Below are positions 50,329-59,479 of a stretch of DNA of 64,000 nucleotides, piece by piece. The DNA lies in the NCBI RefSeq assembly GCF_900107045.1, contig NZ_FNON01000008.1, positions 186,001 to 250,000 on the forward strand, written 5' to 3'. How positions within the stretch are numbered: the stretch's first letter is position 1; each line of letters opens with the position of its first letter. The notes beneath the pieces were generated by a model, which was not told the DNA's origin, did no database searches, and was given only the letters and a program-made list of their open reading frames with translations. The stretch comes from Amycolatopsis xylanica. Lineage in GTDB: Bacteria > Actinomycetota > Actinomycetes > Mycobacteriales > Pseudonocardiaceae. Made by a program: the position numbers and the translations under genes.

Positions 50329-50736
50329 GCGGTGCGCGGCGCCGGTCACCAGCACATACGTGGCATGCTTCACGAAGTCGACGGCCAGCTCCCGCTTGCC
50401 GATCCTGGTGTTCTTGGCCTTGCTGGCCGCGAGCAGCAGCCGCCACGGCAGCCAGATCACGGCGAGATGCGCGACTTCGGCCTTGGCGCCGGTGAGCTTC
50501 TTCGCGACGAGAGCCCTGGCGATGCCGCCCCAGGCACCGTAACCCCAGTGCAGGGACGCGTTGACCATTGTGGACTTCGCGCTCTCCGGCTCACGCGCGG
50601 TGAGCGCGGTCAGCGGCTGAACCGACTCCTGGCGCACGGCCCGCTTCTTCAGCCGGGAACTCAGGACGGTGTAGGCGGCGGTACCCGCGAGCCCCGCGAC
50701 AACTCCGGCCGCGAGGTCGTTCTTCTTCGTACTCAT
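50293..50736 (-). CDS. hypothetical membrane-associated protein (147 aa)
   Basis: 147 residues. N-terminal hydrophobic helix (LAAGVVAGLAGTAAYTVLSS), then ALHWGYGAWGGIARALV-like and AHLAVIWLPWRLLLAASK segments, and a last HATYVLVTGAAHRALS. Its composition resembles DUF1440-type inner-membrane proteins. It is convergent with the main operon and is the only minus-strand gene between 42.9 and 60.4 kb. Role in the cluster unknown. Confidence 0.6.
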   Translation of the reverse strand: MSTKKNDLAAGVVAGLAGTAAYTVLSSRLKKRAVRQESVQPLTALTAREPESAKSTMVNASLHWGYGAWGGIARALVAKKLTGAKAEVAHLAVIWLPWRLLLAASKAKNTRIGKRELAVDFVKHATYVLVTGAAHRALSGRAVPPAR

Positions 50737-50776
50737 AGGAAAAACCCTATGTCACCCCCAACTTCGAGCGCCCCCG

Positions 50777-50870
50777 CAAGTGCGGGACTAGAGCCCGAAA
50801 GTGGCTTTCGTCAGGTCCTATCTGACAAAAGTGGCTTTCGGGCTATCACATCTGACGAAAGTCACTTTCG
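50777..50870. promoter_or_regulatory. UbiA promoter with 30-base periodic palindromes and a CAAGTGCGG element
   Basis: A GCAAGTGCGGGAC element (50777-50789) like those of the two other cluster promoters is followed by three palindromes of the form CGAAAGTGGCTTTCG at 50796-50810, 50826-50840 and 50856-50870, spaced exactly 30 bases. TCTGAC precedes the last two. The array ends 18 bases before the UbiA start, so it probably covers the promoter or 5' leader. Confidence 0.65.
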
Positions 50871-50888
50871 GGCTCAAGGGGGCGAGCG

Positions 50889-51827
50889 ATGACGGTGGTC
50901 GGTGAGGCGCCGGCGATCTCGGCCGGGCAAAGGGTTCAGGCGTTCGCCAGGCTGGGCAAGGTCAAGCTGTTCGAGATCTGGCTCGGGCCGGTGCTGGCGT
51001 GGTCGCTGGTGATCGGGGCCGGGCTGGTCGACGTGAAGTCCGGGGTGCTGTGCGCGTTGTTCTTCGGCGCGCTCGCGACCGGGATGTGGGCGACGCACGC
51101 GTTCGACGACATCACCGGGTTCAAGGACGGCAGCGACGTCAGGACCTACGCGCCCGAGCGGAAGCGCAGCCAGGTGAAACCGTTGGTGCACGGGCATCTT
51201 TCGGTCAAGCAGGCGCAGGTCTTCGCGTACACGACCGCCGCGGTCGCCATCGGGTGCGTGGTCGCGTTCTGCGCGGTCACGGCGTTCCGGCCGTGGTGGC
51301 TGTTCGTCGGCGGGCTGGCCGTGATCGTGTTCGGCGCGCAGTATTCGGCGGGCATCAACTTCAGCTACCGGTTCATCGCGGGCGGGGAGACGCTGACCGG
51401 CGTCACGCTCGCGGCCAGCGTCATCCTGCCGTACGCGGCCGCGTTGCAGCGGGTCGACTGGGTCGCCGTCGTGCAGGGCGTGCTCTTCGGGACCTGGCTG
51501 GTGCAGGTGCTGATCTGCTCCAACAGCGCCGACGCCGAGGACGACCGCCAGGTCGGCAGGCGGACCGTCGCGGCGCGGACGTCCGTGCAAGGCAACAAGA
51601 TCTTCGTCGCGTCGGTGTTCGGGTTCACCTGGGCGCTGGCCATCGTGGCCGTCGCGACCGGGGTGATGACGTTCTGGGCGATCCCGGCGCTGCTGCCCGC
51701 CTGGGCACTGCAGGCGTACGTGCTGCGCAACGGGATGCGCGGCCAGTGGCGTAACCGCCGCAACTACGGCTTCCAGGCGTTGCGGCTCGCTATCGCAGGA
51801 TTGGTGATCGTCAATGTCCTCACCTAA
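50889..51827 (+). CDS. UbiA-family membrane prenyltransferase
   Basis: 312 residues with about eight membrane helices. The first Asp-rich motif is HAFDDITGFKDGSDV (residues 71-83) and the second NSADAEDDRQVGRRT, both typical of UbiA/MenA-like enzymes that bind Mg-prenyl diphosphate. It would transfer a prenyl chain to an aromatic or hydroxyl acceptor at the membrane. Its gene overlaps the FAD oxidoreductase gene by 14 bases, the start of a five-gene tailoring operon. Confidence 0.9.
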   Translation: MTVVGEAPAISAGQRVQAFARLGKVKLFEIWLGPVLAWSLVIGAGLVDVKSGVLCALFFGALATGMWATHAFDDITGFKDGSDVRTYAPERKRSQVKPLVHGHLSVKQAQVFAYTTAAVAIGCVVAFCAVTAFRPWWLFVGGLAVIVFGAQYSAGINFSYRFIAGGETLTGVTLAASVILPYAAALQRVDWVAVVQGVLFGTWLVQVLICSNSADAEDDRQVGRRTVAARTSVQGNKIFVASVFGFTWALAIVAVATGVMTFWAIPALLPAWALQAYVLRNGMRGQWRNRRNYGFQALRLAIAGLVIVNVLT

Positions 51828-53241
51828 GAAGTCCTCACCCAAGACAACCGATGTCGTCGTGGTAGGCGCCCGGATCGCGGGCGCCTCACTGGCGATCCAC
51901 CTGGCCAGGGCCGGGTTCTCGGTCACACTGGTCGACCGCGCCAAGTTCCCCAGCGACACGCTGTCCACCCACCTGATCCAGGTCAGCGGCGTGCGCTGCA
52001 TGCAGCAGCTCGGCGTGCTGGACGAGCTGGTCAACACCGGCGCCCCGTTCCTCACCGCGATGCGGCCGATCTACGACGGCATCAGCCTCGACTCCGTCGT
52101 CCAGGCGCACGAGGACTGGCCGCCGGGCGGGGTCAGCATCAACCGCAACCTCCTCGACAAGATCCTCATCGACGTCGCCGAGAAGGAAGGCGTCGAAGTC
52201 CGCCTGCGCACCACGGTCACCGGGGTGCGCAAGGACATCACCGGCCGGGTCACCGGTGTCGAGCTGCGCGGCGGCGAGACGCTCGGCGCGCGGCTGGTGA
52301 TCGGCGCGGACGGCCGGAACTCCAAGGTCAGCGAGCTGGTCGGCGCGCGGACCTACAATGTCACCGCGAACCAGCGGTTCGTGTACTGGGCGGACTACGA
52401 GGGCGCCGTCGAGCCGGGCCCGGCCGCCGTGCACCACTACCGGTCCGGGCCGGACCTGACGCTCGGTTTCCGCTCCGACAGCGGCCGCTTCACCGTCATG
52501 GTCTCCCCCGGCCTCGACGAGTTCGCGGCGTTCAAGTCCAACCTGCCGGAGAGCTTCGACAACGCCGTCGCCGCCTGCGAGCCGCTGAAGCCGTTCATCG
52601 CCGACGCCACCCGGGTCGGCGGGCTCACCGGAACCGCTTACGTGCCAGGGTACTTCCGCGACTCGGCCGGTCCGGGCTGGGCGCTGGTCGGAGACTCCGG
52701 GCACTTCAAGGACCCCACGGTCGGACAGGGCATCTCGGATGCCTTGCGCCAGGCCGAAAAGCTGGCCGGGTTCATCGCGGGCGCCAACCTGCACGACCGC
52801 GCGGCCACCGACCGCGCGCTCCAGCGCTGGTGGCGCTGGCGTGACCGTGACGCGACCCCGATGTACTGGCTCGCCTGGGACCTCGCCAAAGCCGGTCCGA
52901 TGGCGCCGCTCGAACGCGAACTCCTGCGCTGCATCTCCGCGAATCCCGTGCTGCGGCATCGATTCGTCGACGAAGTGCTGTCGCACCGGGCTTCCCCCTA
53001 CGCGGTGCTCACCCCCGCACTGATGCTCAAGGCCGCGGCCGGGTTGCTGCGCCGCGGCGAGCTGAACGCCAGGCAGACGGCCGCGCTCATCGGCGAGCGC
53101 GTCAAGCTCGAAATCCAGCGGCAGTGGCTGCTGCGCAGACCGAAGTACGCCCCGCTGCCCAAACCACCCGGCAAGGCGGCCCGCGACGGTGACGCGTGGG
53201 CGGGCGACATCCGGCACGACGATCTTGTGGAGCGACGATGA
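51814..53241 (+). CDS. FAD-dependent oxidoreductase (geranylgeranyl reductase/PHBH-like)
   Basis: 475 residues. FAD Rossmann motif VVVVGARIAGASLAIHLARA with a GxRxxG-type variation, the DG motif VIGADGRNSKVSEL near residue 167 and the GD motif LVGDSGHFKDPTVGQGI near residue 292 place it in the p-hydroxybenzoate hydroxylase/geranylgeranyl reductase superfamily. It could hydroxylate an aromatic ring or reduce prenyl double bonds. Neighbouring UbiA favours work on a prenylated product. The next gene overlaps by ATGA. Confidence 0.85.
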   Translation: MSSPKKSSPKTTDVVVVGARIAGASLAIHLARAGFSVTLVDRAKFPSDTLSTHLIQVSGVRCMQQLGVLDELVNTGAPFLTAMRPIYDGISLDSVVQAHEDWPPGGVSINRNLLDKILIDVAEKEGVEVRLRTTVTGVRKDITGRVTGVELRGGETLGARLVIGADGRNSKVSELVGARTYNVTANQRFVYWADYEGAVEPGPAAVHHYRSGPDLTLGFRSDSGRFTVMVSPGLDEFAAFKSNLPESFDNAVAACEPLKPFIADATRVGGLTGTAYVPGYFRDSAGPGWALVGDSGHFKDPTVGQGISDALRQAEKLAGFIAGANLHDRAATDRALQRWWRWRDRDATPMYWLAWDLAKAGPMAPLERELLRCISANPVLRHRFVDEVLSHRASPYAVLTPALMLKAAAGLLRRGELNARQTAALIGERVKLEIQRQWLLRRPKYAPLPKPPGKAARDGDAWAGDIRHDDLVERR

Positions 53242-54452
53242 CGACAGTGGAGACCGTGGACTTCGCGCTGGACGACCCGGCGTTCCGCGCCGACCCGAAC
53301 GGCATGTGGCGGCGGCTGCGCGAGCAGCACCGCATCTTCTGGCACGAGGGGTTCAACGCGTACGTCGTGCCGAGGTACGACGACGTCGCCGAGGTGCTCA
53401 AGAGCAGCCGCTGGCACGTGCGCCCCGGCGCCGACTTCATCGAGCGGCAGAAGGCCGCCAACGAGACGGTCGACCAGCTCATGCAGGGCTTCTACTACTT
53501 CCTCGACGAGCCTGCCCACCGGCGGCTGCGCAGTGTCGTCTCGACGACGTTCACCCCGCGCATCGTGACCGGTTTCCGGCCCCGTATCAAGGAAATCGCC
53601 GACGAGCTGCTCGACAAGTCACTCGGCGAACGCGGCGAGATGGAGTTCATGGCCGATCTCGCCTATCCGATGACCATCCGCGTGGTCACCGAGATCCTCG
53701 GCGCCACCAGCCCCGAGGACCAGGCGTTCTTCTACGAGAAGGGCGCCGCGCTCGCGGGCCTGCTCGAGTGGGACGCGCCCGCCGAGCGCGTCGAGGCGGG
53801 CGGCCAGTCGATGCTGGAGATCAGCGAGCGCTTCGTCGACATCCTCGAAGCCCGCCGCGACAAGCCGGCGAACGACCTGGTCAGCAGCCTGATCGCGGCG
53901 CACGCCGAGGGCCGCGCCTCGGACAGCTTCGAGATCATCTTCATGTGCGTCCTGCTGGTCACGGTCGGCTATGAGACGACCATGAACCACCTCGGCAACG
54001 GCGTGCACTCGCTGCTCACGAACCGCGACCAGTTCGAGCGGATCCAGCGCGAGCCCGGCCTGGTCGTCCCCGGCGTCGACGAGCTGCTGCGCCACGAGGC
54101 GCCGGTGCAGGTCACCGCGCGCAAGGCCATGGAGGACATCCAGGTCGCGGGCACCACGATCCGCGAGGGCGAGATGGTGGTCGTGCTGCTCGGCGGCGCC
54201 AACCGCGACCCGAGTGTCTTCCCCGAGCCCGACCGCCTGGACCTGACCAGGGAGAACGCCAACCGGCACATGACGTTCGCGCACGGCCCGCACTTCTGCC
54301 TCGGCGCCGCGCTCGCCAAGGCGGAGGCCGAGATCGTCTTCGGCGCGCTCGCCGAGCGGTACCCGGGCGTCCGCATCACCGGCGCGCCCCAGTGGCGTGA
54401 AACCTCGATCCTCCGCTCGCTCGACAAGCTCCCCCTCGGTCTGGAGAAGTAG
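53238..54452 (+). CDS. cytochrome P450
   Basis: 404 residues. I-helix VTVGYETTMN (Glu-Thr-Thr variant of the usual Ala-Gly-x-Asp/Glu-Thr-Thr), K-helix ELLRHEAPV (Glu-x-x-Arg), and the heme loop FAHGPHFCLGAALAKAEAEI with the Cys ligand. Typical soluble bacterial class I P450, needing ferredoxin partners encoded elsewhere. Probably hydroxylates or epoxidises the cluster product. It lies 2 bases before the next gene. Confidence 0.95.
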   Translation: MTTVETVDFALDDPAFRADPNGMWRRLREQHRIFWHEGFNAYVVPRYDDVAEVLKSSRWHVRPGADFIERQKAANETVDQLMQGFYYFLDEPAHRRLRSVVSTTFTPRIVTGFRPRIKEIADELLDKSLGERGEMEFMADLAYPMTIRVVTEILGATSPEDQAFFYEKGAALAGLLEWDAPAERVEAGGQSMLEISERFVDILEARRDKPANDLVSSLIAAHAEGRASDSFEIIFMCVLLVTVGYETTMNHLGNGVHSLLTNRDQFERIQREPGLVVPGVDELLRHEAPVQVTARKAMEDIQVAGTTIREGEMVVVLLGGANRDPSVFPEPDRLDLTRENANRHMTFAHGPHFCLGAALAKAEAEIVFGALAERYPGVRITGAPQWRETSILRSLDKLPLGLEK

Positions 54453-54454
54453 AC

Positions 54455-55183
54455 ATGACAAGGCTCAACGACCCGCGTGTGCTGCGGCTGGGCGGCTGGC
54501 TCGCGATCGCGGGCACGATCCTCTCGGTCGTGGTCAACGCGCTGCATCCGCACCAGGACATCGGCACCGACCCGTTCATGGTCGAGGTGCACGAGGCGGG
54601 CGGGATGTGGATCCCGCTGCACTACGGCATCTCCGTCGCGGTGGTGCTCGACCTGTTCGCCATGCTCGCGATCGGCAAGACACTGCGCGGCATCGACCGG
54701 CCCGACATCGTCCGTTACGCGAACGGGACCGCGGTGGTCTCGGCGGCGGTGATGCTCGTGCTGATGGGCATCGACGGCTTCTCCACCAAGCACATCGCGG
54801 ACTTCTACGTCGCCGCCCAGGGCGCGGAGAAGACCGCCGCGTATCCGGTGGCGTACCTGATCTTGTTGCTGCTGCTGGCTTTGCTGGGTCTTTGGTACGC
54901 GTTGTTCTTCGGCGTGGCGATGCCGCTGTACTCGATCGCGATGCTGCGCAGCACCTTCTACCCGCGGTGGCTCGGCCTGCTCGGGCTGACCGCGGGCATC
55001 GGCGGCCTGATCACCGGTTCGCTCACGTATCTGCTCGGCTCGTCGTTCCTGGTCACCACGCTGATGTTCCTGCTGTTCTCCTCACTCGGTTTCCTGTGGC
55101 TGCTGCTGGCCGGTGTCCGCCAGCTCAAGGTCGCTTCCGAAGAGGCCAAGGTTCCCGAGACCGCCGAAGGAGCCTTGCGATGA
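54455..55183 (+). CDS. membrane protein (DUF4386-like), six TM
   Basis: 242 residues with about six hydrophobic helices, for example LAIAGTILSVVVNALHPH, VVSAAVMLVLMGIDGFSTK, YLILLLLLALLGLWYALFFG and TLMFLLFSSLGFLWLLLAG. It resembles DUF4386-type actinobacterial integral membrane proteins. Because it is embedded in the tailoring operon it may hold the hydrophobic product in the membrane, but no enzymatic motif is visible. Confidence 0.7.
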   Translation: MTRLNDPRVLRLGGWLAIAGTILSVVVNALHPHQDIGTDPFMVEVHEAGGMWIPLHYGISVAVVLDLFAMLAIGKTLRGIDRPDIVRYANGTAVVSAAVMLVLMGIDGFSTKHIADFYVAAQGAEKTAAYPVAYLILLLLLALLGLWYALFFGVAMPLYSIAMLRSTFYPRWLGLLGLTAGIGGLITGSLTYLLGSSFLVTTLMFLLFSSLGFLWLLLAGVRQLKVASEEAKVPETAEGALR

Positions 55184-55674
55184 CGACCGTGACCGATCCA
55201 GCGGTGGCGGTCGTCCAGCGGCTTTACGACGCCTACAACAAGCAGGATCTCGACGGCGTGATGGCTTGCTGGCACCCTGACGGCACGGAATTCCTGCCGC
55301 TGGTCGGCGAGATGGCCCCGGACCGGCTTTGCGAGCACCTCAAAGGCTTCTACGCCGCGTTCCCCGACGCGCGCACCGAGGTCGTGAGCATCTTCTCCGA
55401 CGGAGAGGGCCACGTCTGCGCGCAGGTCCAGCTGTCCGGCACGTTCACCGGCGGGAAGTTCGACGGCCTGATCGCCAACGGCGCGCACTGGTCGGCGCGG
55501 ATGGCGGAGGTGTTCACCGTCACCGGCGGGCTGATCCTGCGGATGGACGCCTACATGGACAGCATGGACCTCGCGCGCCAGCTGAACCTGCTGCCGCCCA
55601 CCGGCAGTCCCGCCGAACGGTTCATGCGCGGCGCGTTCAACCTCAAGACCCGCCTCGGCAGGCTCTTCCACTGA
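55180..55674 (+). CDS. SnoaL-like NTF2-fold protein
   Basis: 164 residues. Starts VVQRLYDAYNKQDLDGVMAC, WHPDGTEFLPLVGEM, then HLKGFYAAFPDARTEVVSIF and a C-terminal ...AEVFTVTGGLILRMDAYMDS, the pattern of SnoaL-like polyketide cyclases and limonene-epoxide-hydrolase-type proteins. It could catalyse a cyclisation, epoxide opening or hydroxylation in the pathway. ATGA overlap with the membrane protein gene; last gene of the operon. Confidence 0.82.
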   Translation: MTTVTDPAVAVVQRLYDAYNKQDLDGVMACWHPDGTEFLPLVGEMAPDRLCEHLKGFYAAFPDARTEVVSIFSDGEGHVCAQVQLSGTFTGGKFDGLIANGAHWSARMAEVFTVTGGLILRMDAYMDSMDLARQLNLLPPTGSPAERFMRGAFNLKTRLGRLFH

Positions 55675-55678
55675 TCAA

Positions 55679-55729
55679 GGGGTCGTGAGTGGTATGGCCG
55701 GTTCTAACCGGCCATACCACTCACGACTC
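55679..55729. repeat. palindromic repeat family A copy
   Basis: GGGTCGTGAGTGGTATGGCC pairs with GGCCATACCACTCACGACTC around GGTTCTAACC. It separates the tailoring operon from the co-directional MMPL operon. Confidence 0.85.
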
Positions 55730-55845
55730 TTTGCTATGTGCGTAGTTGGCCGTGGCTTGCCGCCGCGCGATTGCCGCGTCCGACGCGCCGACCCTATGCT
55801 CGGATTCGGTTGGGTGGGCCTTTCTCATAGGGTGGTCGTCTTCAG

Positions 55846-58071
55846 GTGAAAGAATTCACGAAGCGGAAATCGAAAAACGTTCTGTACGCCGCGATCGCCA
55901 TCTTGTTCGTGACGCTCGGCGTCGGAATCGGAGTCGTTCCCCACCTTTCCGGCGGCGGTTTCGACGCCAGTGACACCGAATCCGCGCGGACCACCGAGAA
56001 GCTCGAAAAGGAATTCAAGGTCGGCGAGTCCGACGCGGTGTTCCTGCTGACGGCGAAGACCGGCACGGTCGACGGCCCGGAGGCCGCGGCCGACGGTTCT
56101 TCGATCGCGGGCGACCTCAAGCGCGAGCCGATGGTCAAGTCGGTCGTCTCCTACTGGGAGGCCAAGCAGCTCGGCGGGCTGCGCAGCAACGACGGCGCCT
56201 CGGCGATCGTGATCGTCCAGCTCGACGGCAGCCAGAACGACAAGAGCGAGTGGCTGCGCTCGATGCACGAGCGCTACGACGCCCACCAGGGCGCGGTCGG
56301 CGTGCGCATCGGCGGCAACGCCGAGGTGTTCCGCGCCATCCAGGACCAGATCATGGCCGACCTGCTGCTCGCCGAGGCCATCGCGGTCCCGATCAGCATG
56401 CTCCTGCTGCTGTTCGTGTTCCGCAGCGTGATGGCCGCGCTGCTGCCCATCGCGATGGGCGCGCTGTCGGCGTGCGTGACGCTCGCCGTGCTCCGCCTGC
56501 TGACCACGTTCACCGAGGTCTCGATCTTCTCGCTCAACCTCACCAGCGCGCTGGCGCTGGGCCTCGGCATCGACTACGCGCTGCTGATCGTCACCAGGTA
56601 CCGCGAAGAGCTCGCACTCGGCCGGACCGTGGACGACGCGGTCAAGCGGACCATGAAGACCGCCGGGCGGACCGTGCTGTTCAGCGGCATGACGGTCGCG
56701 CTCTCGCTCGGCACGCTCCTGCTGTTCCCGCTGCCGTTCCTGCGCTCCTTCGGCTTCGCCGCCGTGCCGGTGGTCTTCGTCGCGATGCTCGGCGCGCTGC
56801 TGGTGCTGCCCGCGATGCTGAAACTGCTGGGCCACAAGGTCGAAAAGGGCTCACTGCACCGGCTGCCGAGCATCAACCCGAGCGAGCGCAGCTGGGAACG
56901 GCTGTCGCAGTGGACGATCCGGCACAAGGCTCCGGTCGCGCTGGCCGGGGTGATCGGCTTGGCGCTGCTGGCGATCCCGTTCTTCCACGTCAGCATCGGC
57001 AAGTCCGACGACCGGGTGCTGCCGCAGGACGCGTCCGTGCGCGCGGTCGGGCAGGAGATCCGCGGCAACTTTCCCGGCAACACCGCGTTCCCCGTGAACG
57101 TCTACCTGCCGGAACTCGGCAAGGCGCCGGCCGATCAGCAGGCGCTCAACGAGCTCTCGGTGAAGATCTCCGGGCTGCCCGAGATCGGCCTGGTCCGCGG
57201 CGGCGAGGGCATCTACGAAAAGGGCAAGCTGGTCCAGCCGATGCCGGGCGTGGCCGCGGTCATGTCGACCGAGCACAGCTCGTTCCTGTCCGTGCTGCTC
57301 CGGCCCGACATCGAGGTCTACTCGACCGAGGCGGCCGACGCGATCACGAAGATCCGAGAGCTGGGCGGCGCCCAGCACGCCATGGTCGGCGGCGAGTCGG
57401 CGCGGCTGGTCGACAACAAGGACGTCATCGGGCAGCGGCTGCCGATCGCCATCGGGCTGATCATCCTGTTCACGCTGATACTGGTCTTCCTGCTCACCGG
57501 CAGCGTGGTCGTGCCGATCAAGGCGCTGGTGCTGAACCTGCTCAGCCTGACCGCCACCTTCGGCGTGATGGTGTGGGGCTTCCAGGACGGCAACCTGGCC
57601 GGGCTGCTCGGGTTCACCTCGTCCGGGTATCTCGACAACGCCATGCCGGTGCTGATGTTCTGCGCCGCGTTCGGGCTGTCGATGGACTACGAGCTGTTCC
57701 TGGTCGCGCGGATCCGCGAGGAGTACCTCAAGTCCGGCGACAACAACACCGCGGTCGTCGAGGGGATCAAGAAGACCGGCGCAGTGTTCACCTCCGCTGC
57801 GCTGCTGCTGGCCGTGGTGTTCGCGGGCCTGATCGCGTCGAAGGTGTCGATCATCCAGATGGCCGGGCTGGGCATCGTGCTGGCGATCCTGCTGGACGCG
57901 ACCCTCATCCGCTCGATACTCGTGCCGTCGCTGATGAGCCTGATGGGCAAGGCGAACTGGTGGGCGCCCGGCTTCCTGCGCAAGGTCCACAACCGGTTCC
58001 AGCTCTCGGAAGGCCCGGCAGCCGGCGAGCCCGACCAGGCGCCGAAGGTGCGCGATGCCGTCAACCACTGA
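55846..58071 (+). CDS. MMPL-family RND exporter
   Basis: 741 residues, about 12 membrane helices in the RND arrangement with two large extracytoplasmic loops. Both proton-relay regions are present: GLGIDYALLIVTRYREEL in helix 4 and GLSMDYELFLVARIREEY in helix 10, the Asp-Tyr pairs of MmpL proteins. Family members export lipids and lipid-like polyketides across the inner membrane. GTG start at 55846. It overlaps the KSIII gene by 17 bases, so transport and biosynthesis are co-expressed. Confidence 0.92.
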   Translation: MKEFTKRKSKNVLYAAIAILFVTLGVGIGVVPHLSGGGFDASDTESARTTEKLEKEFKVGESDAVFLLTAKTGTVDGPEAAADGSSIAGDLKREPMVKSVVSYWEAKQLGGLRSNDGASAIVIVQLDGSQNDKSEWLRSMHERYDAHQGAVGVRIGGNAEVFRAIQDQIMADLLLAEAIAVPISMLLLLFVFRSVMAALLPIAMGALSACVTLAVLRLLTTFTEVSIFSLNLTSALALGLGIDYALLIVTRYREELALGRTVDDAVKRTMKTAGRTVLFSGMTVALSLGTLLLFPLPFLRSFGFAAVPVVFVAMLGALLVLPAMLKLLGHKVEKGSLHRLPSINPSERSWERLSQWTIRHKAPVALAGVIGLALLAIPFFHVSIGKSDDRVLPQDASVRAVGQEIRGNFPGNTAFPVNVYLPELGKAPADQQALNELSVKISGLPEIGLVRGGEGIYEKGKLVQPMPGVAAVMSTEHSSFLSVLLRPDIEVYSTEAADAITKIRELGGAQHAMVGGESARLVDNKDVIGQRLPIAIGLIILFTLILVFLLTGSVVVPIKALVLNLLSLTATFGVMVWGFQDGNLAGLLGFTSSGYLDNAMPVLMFCAAFGLSMDYELFLVARIREEYLKSGDNNTAVVEGIKKTGAVFTSAALLLAVVFAGLIASKVSIIQMAGLGIVLAILLDATLIRSILVPSLMSLMGKANWWAPGFLRKVHNRFQLSEGPAAGEPDQAPKVRDAVNH

Positions 58072-59068
58072 CACCTGGCTGGTCTCGACCGCGACGTGCC
58101 TGCCCCCGCCGGTCAGCGCGGAAGACGCGGTGGCGCGCGGGATCTTCAACCGCAAGAGCTTCCGCCGGTGTGAGATCGAGGCCGTCCGCGTGGCGGGCGA
58201 GGAGTCCGCGCCCGAGATGGCCGCCACCGCGGCGGCGGAGGCGTTGACCGGCATCGATCCCGGGCGGATCGAGCTGCTCCTGCACGCGAACATGTACTAC
58301 CAGGGCCGCGAGATGTGGCCGGCGGCGTCGTACGTGCAGCGGGTGGCCGTCGGCAACCGCTGCGCGGCCATCGACGTGCGGCAGATGTCCAACGGGGGCA
58401 TGGCCGCGCTGCATCTCGCCAAGTCCTTTGTGGACGGCCGGTCCGACGAGACGCTCGCGCTGGTCACCACCGGCGACAAGTTCTGCGAGCCGGGCTTCGA
58501 CCGCTGGAACACCGACCCCGGCACGGTCTACGCCGACGGTGGCACGGCGGCCGTGGTGTCCAACCGGCCCGGGTTCGCCAAGATCCTTTCGCTGGCCATG
58601 GTTTCGGACTCGTCGCTGGAGCAGATGCACCGCGGCACCGACCCGTTCGAGACCGCGGCCTCGGTCTCACCGCAGCCGATCAGCCTGGAGCTGCGCAAGG
58701 ACCAGTTCGTCGACACGGTCGGCATGCAGTTCGCGATCGACCGGGTCGACCGCGGCCAGGACGAGGTCATCGACCAGGCGTTGAGCGAGGCCGGGATCAA
58801 GCTGAGCGAGATCGACTGGTTCGTGCTGCCCGCGTTCGGCAGGCGGCGGCTCGACCTCGGGCTGTTCCGCAAGCTCGGCGTCGATCCCGGGCGCACCACG
58901 TGGCCGTGGGCGCGCCAGGTCGGCCATCTCGGCGCGGGCGACCAGATCGCCGGGCTGCACCACCTCGTCACCTCCGGTCAGGCCGTGCCCGGCCAGACCT
59001 GCCTGCTGATCGGCACCGGCGCCGGCTTCTCGTGGTCGTGCGCCGCCGTCGAGATCCACCGTCCTTGA
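58055..59068 (+). CDS. KSIII-like acyltransferase with serine at the active site
   Basis: 337 residues of the FabH fold, but the nucleophile position is Ser112 in DVRQMSNGGMAALH, and the usual HQAN is replaced (LPAFGRRRLD). The C-terminal block VGHLGAGDQIAGLHHLV has the Asp-Gln typical of DpsC/CerJ/ChlB3-type KSIII acyltransferases. These enzymes prime a synthase or transfer an acyl group to a hydroxyl instead of condensing. Here it could select the starter unit or acylate the finished product before export. Confidence 0.85.
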   Translation: MPSTTDTWLVSTATCLPPPVSAEDAVARGIFNRKSFRRCEIEAVRVAGEESAPEMAATAAAEALTGIDPGRIELLLHANMYYQGREMWPAASYVQRVAVGNRCAAIDVRQMSNGGMAALHLAKSFVDGRSDETLALVTTGDKFCEPGFDRWNTDPGTVYADGGTAAVVSNRPGFAKILSLAMVSDSSLEQMHRGTDPFETAASVSPQPISLELRKDQFVDTVGMQFAIDRVDRGQDEVIDQALSEAGIKLSEIDWFVLPAFGRRRLDLGLFRKLGVDPGRTTWPWARQVGHLGAGDQIAGLHHLVTSGQAVPGQTCLLIGTGAGFSWSCAAVEIHRP

Positions 59069-59086
59069 GCCACGCCTGGGAGAGAA

Positions 59087-59479
59087 ATGCCTGCACTGAG
59101 CCGACCGGCCGCCTTCATCGTGGTCGGCGTGCGGATCGCGGTGAGCCTCGCGTTCGCGGCGCTGCCCGACCGGACGATGACCGGGCTGTTCGGTGTCCCG
59201 GCGAAGGGCAAGGCCGCCAAGGCGGTGGCCGTGCACTACGTGCTGCGTGACCTGGCGCTGGGCGCGGGCCTGTGGCGTGCGCTGCTGCGGCGGCGCGGTG
59301 AGCGGGCGTGGATGGTCGCGGGCACGGTCGCCGACATCGTCGACTACGCCGCGATCGTCGCGACGGCCAGCCGCAAGAAGCCCACTGAGCAGAAGTTCCT
59401 GATCGCGCAGATGAGCACCGTGGTGATACTGGACTGCGCCATCGCCGCGACGGTGGGCCGTGCTCCGGTCAACGACTGA
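59087..59479 (+). CDS. small membrane protein (3 TM)
   Basis: 130 residues. FIVVGVRIAVSLAFAALPD, LALGAGLWRALL, MVAGTVADIVDYAAIVATA and MSTVVILDCAIAATV are hydrophobic segments. Such proteins of about 130 residues are common beside MmpL genes. GGGAGAGAA precedes the ATG. It overlaps the CopD-like gene by 20 bases. Function unknown. Confidence 0.7.
   Translation: MPALSRPAAFIVVGVRIAVSLAFAALPDRTMTGLFGVPAKGKAAKAVAVHYVLRDLALGAGLWRALLRRRGERAWMVAGTVADIVDYAAIVATASRKKPTEQKFLIAQMSTVVILDCAIAATVGRAPVND

Noticed and set aside
50796..50870. CRISPR-like or riboswitch structure
   Set aside because: Only three 15-base palindromes at 30-base period; no known riboswitch consensus could be matched. Kept as a regulatory array only.
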